From NCBI GenBank assembly GCA_964588285.1, contig CAZPNX010000044.1, positions 1 to 9,667 on the forward strand: 9,667 bases of DNA, read 5' to 3'. Source of the DNA: CAZPNX01 sp964588285 (GTDB lineage Bacteria > Edwardsbacteria > AC1 > EtOH8). The position numbers were made by a program, and so were the translations under genes. Below are positions 6,081-9,667 of this stretch, piece after piece; positions within the stretch are counted from its first letter, which is position 1, and each line of letters opens with the position of its first letter. Under the pieces are notes generated by a model. It was not told where the DNA came from and searched no databases. It was given only the letters and a program-made list of their open reading frames with translations.

Positions 6081-6334
6081 AACTTACAGAGCCGACAGGA
6101 CCAGCGCTGTCCGGAAAAGGCATCGCCGCCCTGGCCTCCCTGGCCCTGATAATGATGGTGCTCTCTTTGGCAATGGGTCGGGCTCGTATTTCTCCGGAAA
6201 CCACGGCTCAATTCATGAAAAGCTTCCGGCTCCTGATGGCGGTTTCGCCCTGCTCTGCACCGCAGGGCGTTTTCGCCTCGCCGGCCCGGGGGCGGATAAA
6301 GGAAGTATCATCTATCGGACATGAAAGGGCTTGA
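6077..6334 (+). CDS. Short one-helix protein, possibly frameshifted
   Basis: As written, the gene encodes 85 residues: a 14-residue polar start, one membrane helix at about 15-33 (GIAALASLALIMMVLSLAMG) and an arginine-rich, low-complexity tail ending GHERA. The start overlaps the preceding TPR stop as ATGA. The 3' half is doubtful. In the frame one base back, 6181-6324 reads a more protein-like tail (LPAPDGGFALLCTAGRFRL, then PGADKGSIIYRT) and stops at 6322-6324, which makes another ATGA overlap with the next gene at 6321. A single missing base between about 6175 and 6240 would join the helix to that tail and give about 82 residues. The tail loosely recalls the C-termini of pseudopilin-like proteins, but the helix lacks the prepilin Glu5, so I do not assign that family. 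It is not recognised. Confidence 0.5.
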   Translation: MKLTEPTGPALSGKGIAALASLALIMMVLSLAMGRARISPETTAQFMKSFRLLMAVSPCSAPQGVFASPARGRIKEVSSIGHERA

Positions 6335-6814
6335 GATCCGACCCGTCTGCCAGACCGACCAGCCCTGGGTCTTTGGACTTTTAACCGAACGTTGGGGCTC
6401 GCCCGATATCGTCACCCGAGGCCGGGTCCGCCGGGCGGACCGTTTGCCAGGATTCATCGCTTCCGTCGGCGGCAAGCCTTTGGGCTTAATTACCTATTGC
6501 ATTTCCAGGGCCGAATGCGAGATAATAAGCTTGGACAGTTTGGAAGAGGGCCGGGCTTCGGAACCGTCCTGTTGAAGGCGGTCGAGAGCCAAGCCCAAAT
6601 CTCCGGTGTCCGCCGCCTGTGGCTGGTGACCACCAACGATAATCAAATGGCGACGGAGTTCCACCAGAGGCGTGGCTTTGGAAACGCCGCCATCCATGCT
6701 GCGGTCGTTGTCCGATCCAGGAGGCTGAAACCTTCGATCCCCGAGTTTGGAAATGACGGCATCCCCATAAACGATGAGCTAGAGATGAAGAAATTGTTGG
6801 TGGAGCGGCCATGA
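6321..6814 (+). pseudogene. GNAT-family N-acetyltransferase, broken by a one-base frameshift
   Basis: The gene encodes about 164 residues if repaired. The first part (6321-6554, MKGLEIRPVCQTDQPWVFGL) has the GNAT beta1-alpha1 start, 'GFIASVGGKPLGLITY' as beta2-beta3 and 'AECEIISLDSL' as beta4. The second part continues in the frame that ends at 6814: GFGTVLLKAVESQAQ (acetyl-CoA loop and helix), RRLWLVTTNDNQMATEFHQR (beta5, alpha4) and a family-specific tail, IPEFGNDGIPINDELEMKK. The two parts join if one G is added to GGG at 6553-6555, restoring EEGRGFGT. As written, the first frame stops at 6573-6575, after 84 residues, and lacks acetyl-CoA binding. The break falls inside the acetyl-CoA loop itself. 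With the frame restored, both flanking junctions are ATGA overlaps (6321 and 6811). GNAT enzymes transfer acetyl groups to amines; the substrate is not predictable here. Confidence 0.8.
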
Positions 6815-7239
6815 ACAATTTAGATCCTTCCAAGATCAATTCAAAAATAATCCTTTGGTCGATCGCCGCCGACCCATTGATACTGGGCGGGTTGGGCTAT
6901 TTTCTAAGGCGCCTTGCCTCCCTGCCTCCGGCCGGAACTGTTAAGTCTGAAGAAGTGATGCTCTTGGTTTTCGCCGCCATATCCCTGTCCCTGGTCTGGG
7001 CGGGCTTCCAATTCGCCGCTGGGAAATTAACCCAGCCGAATCGTCCCCTGGAGCCTGATAAGGTCCGAATTCCCTTCGGCCGGCAGATCGTGGCTGTGGC
7101 CCTGGCCTCCTCTCCCGGTATTTTCGGCTTCGCCCATTACCTGGTATACGGCCTAGACTGGGTGTTGCCGGTGTTCAACCTGGGAGGGTTCCTCTTGGCC
7201 GCCAAGCTAGTTCTCAACTTCTCTGCCGGCCGGCCATGA
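6811..7239 (+). CDS. Four-helix membrane protein of unknown function
   Basis: The 142-residue product is not recognised. Four likely membrane helices lie near residues 14-32 (IILWSIAADPLILGGLGYFL), 49-69, 90-112 (IVAVALASSPGIFGFAHYL) and 117-136 (VLPVFNLGGFLLAAKLVL). The loop between helices 2 and 3 is polar and charged (KLTQPNRPLEPDKVR). GGTGGAG (6799-6805) is a fair ribosome binding site. The start overlaps the acetyltransferase stop, and its own stop overlaps the yggU start, both as ATGA, so it is translated as part of the chain. Small alpha-helical proteins with a hydrophobic 'SSPGIFGF' segment occur widely as uncharacterised proteins. Confidence 0.75.
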   Translation: MNNLDPSKINSKIILWSIAADPLILGGLGYFLRRLASLPPAGTVKSEEVMLLVFAAISLSLVWAGFQFAAGKLTQPNRPLEPDKVRIPFGRQIVAVALASSPGIFGFAHYLVYGLDWVLPVFNLGGFLLAAKLVLNFSAGRP

Positions 7240-7457
7240 TGCTCAACATCCGGGTGGTCCCCAACGCCAAGCAGGAGCGGCTGGTCCGCCAGGCCGACCG
7301 CCTCAAGGTCTACCTCTGCGCTCCGGCCATTGATGGCAGGGCCAACGACCGTTTGGTCGCTTTTCTCTCGGAAACATTCCACGTAAAAAAGCGGCAGGTG
7401 GTCATTCGCCACGGGCTGTCATCGCGCGACAAGCTGGTGGAGATATTGGAATCATGA
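7236..7457 (+). CDS. yggU: YggU / DUF167 (UPF0235) family protein
   Basis: The 73-residue protein matches the DUF167 family along its whole length. It starts with IRVVPNAKQERLV (family 'v.PnAk...i'), continues with LKVYLCAPAIDGRANDRLVAFL (family 'lkv.l.APPvdGkANkali.fL') and ends VVIRHGLSSRDKLVEIL (family 'v.i.sG..sr.K.v.i'). The family is a small alpha/beta fold of about 70-100 residues, found in all domains of life; its biochemical role is not established. It commonly sits in operons with unrelated housekeeping or membrane genes, as here, and is flanked by ATGA overlaps on both sides. A second ATG at 7239 is an alternative start one codon later. Confidence 0.93.
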   Translation: MMLNIRVVPNAKQERLVRQADRLKVYLCAPAIDGRANDRLVAFLSETFHVKKRQVVIRHGLSSRDKLVEILES

Positions 7458-7987
7458 AAGGGCGGCCGCTTGGTTTCTCCCGGCTCCGGCTTTTATTTAT
7501 GACCTTCTTTGACCTGGCCCTGGTGGCTCTGTCTTCTGTAGGCATTCAGAGCAGCAGCCCATTGGCGGTGGTTTTTGCCTCCCTATTGCTGGCCGTGTCG
7601 GTGGCCGCCTTGCTTCTGTTGTGCCGGGAATGGTTCTCGCCGTCATTTATCGAACTGGACAAGGATCGGATATCCCTAAAGTGGAACAACTGGCGTCTGA
7701 GCGGCCGGCGGCTGCGGGCGGAGATGGGCCGAGGGCTGGAACTGGAAGTCGGCCAACCCATTTTCGCTTTGGACCCGGTCGGCCCCCTGCACCTGGCGGC
7801 CATGCTGGCGGTCATGCCTCTTTTTTTCATTTTCCTCCCCCCCTATCTGGCCAGGCTTTACTTCTTAAACTCGGGTGAACTTTCTAAGCTGTTATGCCCC
7901 GATGGCGGGCCGGCCGCAATCCGCTTCCCGGCCTGGATTTTCGGGAAAAGGAGGATAAGAAATGCCCTGGAAAAAAATTTGGAATAA
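7454..7987 (+). CDS. Membrane protein with a central soluble strand-rich segment
   Basis: The 177-residue product has three likely helices: near residues 12-30 (LLFMTFFDLALVALSSVG), 36-57 (PLAVVFASLLLAVSVAALLLL) and 113-137 (LAAMLAVMPLFFIFLPPYLA). Between the second and third lies a charged region (FIELDKDRISLKWNNWRLSG, then RRLRAEMGRGLELEV) that looks like beta strands. Two helices followed by an 'xIxLdkdxIxLkw' strand pair recalls bacterial PH-like membrane proteins, but the resemblance is weak. The C-terminus is basic (FGKRRIRNALEKNLE). It overlaps the yggU stop as ATGA and extends 26 bases into the radical SAM gene, whose ribosome binding site lies inside it. The function is unknown. Confidence 0.75.
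   Translation: MKGRPLGFSRLRLLFMTFFDLALVALSSVGIQSSSPLAVVFASLLLAVSVAALLLLCREWFSPSFIELDKDRISLKWNNWRLSGRRLRAEMGRGLELEVGQPIFALDPVGPLHLAAMLAVMPLFFIFLPPYLARLYFLNSGELSKLLCPDGGPAAIRFPAWIFGKRRIRNALEKNLE
7947..7954 (+). promoter_or_regulatory. Strong ribosome binding site for the radical SAM gene
   Basis: AAAGGAGG ends seven bases before ATG 7962 and is the strongest Shine-Dalgarno sequence in the operon. It lies within the last codons of the preceding gene and fixes the start at 7962 despite the 26-base overlap. Confidence 0.88.
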
Positions 7988-9326
7988 CTGGCTTGCTCGG
8001 GAAAAACCTCTTAAGCCCGGATTATACCAATACCGGGGCCAGGAGGGCGGCCGCAATTTCCGCCTGCACCTGAGGATCGAGCCCGACGCCCGCGGCATTC
8101 TGTCCATCAACGCTTCCAAAATCCTGCATTTGAACCAGACGGCCGCCGAGATGGCCCGGCACATCGTCGAGGACGACGAACCCGACCTGGCCGTTTCTCA
8201 AATGATGAGACGCTACCGCGGGGTGGAATGCCAAAAGCTTCTATCGGATTATATCGGCCTCAGGGATAAGATCATGGCCCTGGTCCGCAGCGACGATATC
8301 TGCCCGGTCAGCTATCTGGACATTGAGCGGGTCGAACCATTTTCCACCCCGGTCTCCGCACCCCATCGCATGGATTTGGCGCTCACCTACCGTTGCGACA
8401 ACGCCTGCGGACACTGTTATCTGCCCCAAGGAAGGATGCCGCCTGAGTTGGACACGAACGGTTGGAGGAAAGTGATCTCCAAGCTCTGGGAGATAGGCAT
8501 CCCCCACGTCTGCTTCACCGGCGGCGAGGCCACCCTGCGGCCGGACCTGGTTGACCTGATCGCCTTTGCCGAGGAGACCGGCCTGGTGGCCGGCCTGCTG
8601 ACCAACGGACGGCGGTTGCGCGACAAAAAGCTGGTGGCGGCCATGGCCCAGGCCGGCATCGACCACTTCCAGATCACCTTGGAGTCCCACGATCCCAAAA
8701 TACACGACCGGATGGTGGGCCGTCGCGGCGCCTGGGCCCAGACCGTGGCCGGCATAAAGAACGCGGTGGCCACCCCGGTCTACACCATCACCAACACCAC
8801 CATCACCAGGCTCAACGCCAAGGGGCTGCTGCAGACCTTCAAATTCATCAGATCCCTGGGAATTGAGGCCGTGGCCTGTAACGGCCTGATCTACTCGGGC
8901 AAGGGAGCCGACTGCGGCATCGGATACACCGAGAGGGAGCTCATCCCGGTGCTGGAGAGGGCCAGGGAAGCGGCCGACAAGCTGGGGCTCAAGCTCATCT
9001 GGTACACCCCCACTCAGTATTGCCAGCTGGACCCGGTAAAGCTGGAGCTGGGAGTCAAGGCCTGCACCGCCGCCAAGTACAACATGTGCATCGAGCCCGA
9101 CGGCTCGGTCATCCCCTGCCAGAGCTGGTTCGAGCCCCTGGGCAACATTCTGGGCGACCCCTGGGAGAGAATATGGAACGCGGAATTGGCCCGCGACTTG
9201 CGGGAAAGGCGAAGGCCCGAGCCCAAGTGCCGCTCCTGCGACCGCCTGCCCCTGTGCGGCGGCGGCTGCCCCATCTACAACCGCCAGGCAGAGATATTGT
9301 GCCTAGACAGCAAGTCCAATGGGTGA
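7962..9326 (+). CDS. PqqD-like/radical SAM/SPASM enzyme (probable peptide-modifying)
   Basis: The protein has 454 residues. Residues about 20-105 resemble PqqD, the RiPP recognition fold that binds leader peptides (SINASKILHLNQTAAEMARH, then an 'AVSQMMRRY' helix). The radical SAM core starts near 137 with C145-x3-C149-x2-C152 (CDNACGHC), which binds the [4Fe-4S] cluster that cleaves SAM; GGE at 187-189 contacts SAM. The C-terminus is a full SPASM domain: C368-x12-G-x4-C386, then C423-x2-C426-x5-C432-x3-C436 and C447, with C376 extra. It therefore has ligands for two further clusters. Enzymes of this build (PqqE, sactionine and related maturases) modify peptides, and PqqD-like fusions are known among them; some SPASM enzymes instead activate sulfatases or act on small molecules. 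No credible precursor peptide gene is visible nearby. It is the last gene of the overlapping chain, and all key residues are intact. Confidence 0.9.
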   Translation: MPWKKIWNNWLAREKPLKPGLYQYRGQEGGRNFRLHLRIEPDARGILSINASKILHLNQTAAEMARHIVEDDEPDLAVSQMMRRYRGVECQKLLSDYIGLRDKIMALVRSDDICPVSYLDIERVEPFSTPVSAPHRMDLALTYRCDNACGHCYLPQGRMPPELDTNGWRKVISKLWEIGIPHVCFTGGEATLRPDLVDLIAFAEETGLVAGLLTNGRRLRDKKLVAAMAQAGIDHFQITLESHDPKIHDRMVGRRGAWAQTVAGIKNAVATPVYTITNTTITRLNAKGLLQTFKFIRSLGIEAVACNGLIYSGKGADCGIGYTERELIPVLERAREAADKLGLKLIWYTPTQYCQLDPVKLELGVKACTAAKYNMCIEPDGSVIPCQSWFEPLGNILGDPWERIWNAELARDLRERRRPEPKCRSCDRLPLCGGGCPIYNRQAEILCLDSKSNG

Positions 9327-9355
9327 TTGGCTCTGTCGCCTATCGAAATCGGACT

Positions 9356-9667
9356 ATGTTCAACAGGATAAAGCTGTTAAGACTTGTGTCTGTGGCTGCG
9401 GTCATTTACCTGTTCCCCCTGTACTCTGATGCCCAGCATTTTTTCTCCTATCGTTTGACCGGGGGATTAGCCAATTATCCCATGCATGATTTTATTCAAA
9501 AGTTCTCTCATCCAAATCTGATACACGAGTACAATATCACCATCGATAAAAAGCCTTTTGAGGCTTACGCCGGATTGGCTGCCTATCGAAAACTTACCTG
9601 GAAATCATATACTTTCATCGAGATTGAATACTTGAAAACATCTGTTTATTTGGATAAATCGGTTTTA
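9356..9667 (+). CDS. Exported protein, 5' part only (possible outer-membrane protein)
   Basis: The frame runs from ATG 9356 for 104 codons to the window edge without a stop. Residues 1-26 form a signal peptide (basic NRIKLLR, hydrophobic VSVAAVIYLFPLY, likely cleavage at SDA|QH). The mature part is rich in aromatic residues and alternating strands (FFSYRLTGGLANYP, AYAGLAAYRKLTWKSYTFIE, VYLDKS), which suits an outer-membrane barrel or lipocalin-like fold; this is a style judgement, not a family match. It begins 29 bases after the radical SAM stop, with no clear ribosome binding site. The DNA is visibly AT-richer than the preceding genes, with codons such as TTT, TTA and AAT. It may be read through from the operon or belong to another unit. 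Confidence 0.7.
   Translation, partial: MFNRIKLLRLVSVAAVIYLFPLYSDAQHFFSYRLTGGLANYPMHDFIQKFSHPNLIHEYNITIDKKPFEAYAGLAAYRKLTWKSYTFIEIEYLKTSVYLDKSVL

Noticed and set aside
6077..6334. The short helix protein as RiPP precursor for the radical SAM enzyme
   Set aside because: It has a membrane helix at the N-terminus and no leader-core look, only one or two Cys depending on frame, and lies five genes upstream. It is possible but not supported.
1..9667. CRISPR array, tRNA, rRNA, insertion sequence or integrase
   Set aside because: I saw no regular short repeats with spacers, no tRNA-like cloverleaf, no transposase motifs and no flanking inverted repeats in the window.

Overview
The window is bacterial, GC-rich and densely coding on the + strand only. 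Tandem TPR proteins with 40-residue repeats, a secreted kelch protein with a FlgD/type IX-secretion-like C-terminal tail, and long chains of ATGA stop/start overlaps suggest a Gram-negative of the FCB type or a related candidate phylum known mainly from metagenomes. That placement is inference from protein style; no marker gene is present.

Layout. (1) Positions 2-680: the 3' end of a TPR protein, coupled to the truncated first third of an O-methyltransferase gene, followed by an AT-rich gap with a TATAAT box. (2) 758-2654: a polytopic membrane protein, then a 435-residue TPR protein of nine gapless 40-residue repeats. (3) 2669-4444: a self-contained unit with a perfect consensus promoter (TTGACA-N17-TATAAT), a strong ribosome binding site, a secreted six-kelch/FN3/FlgD-like surface protein and a hairpin terminator. 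(4) 4454-9326: a putative promoter followed by an apparent operon: small membrane protein, second full-length TPR protein (434 residues), short one-helix protein, GNAT acetyltransferase (frameshifted), membrane protein, YggU/DUF167 protein, another membrane protein, and a PqqD-like/radical SAM/SPASM enzyme. (5) 9356-end: the start of an AT-richer gene for an exported protein, cut by the window edge.

Working together. Three TPR paralogues within 6 kb, two of them directly behind small or polytopic membrane proteins, suggest a family of scaffold proteins with changing partners. The most distinctive enzyme is the radical SAM/SPASM protein. Its cysteine pattern is complete and its N-terminal region looks like a RiPP recognition element, so it may modify a peptide, but no convincing precursor gene is visible here. 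Two neighbouring genes in the operon (6077 and 6321) look as though each has lost one base. Restoring the frames makes five consecutive junctions ATGA overlaps, which argues for either recent decay or base-calling errors.
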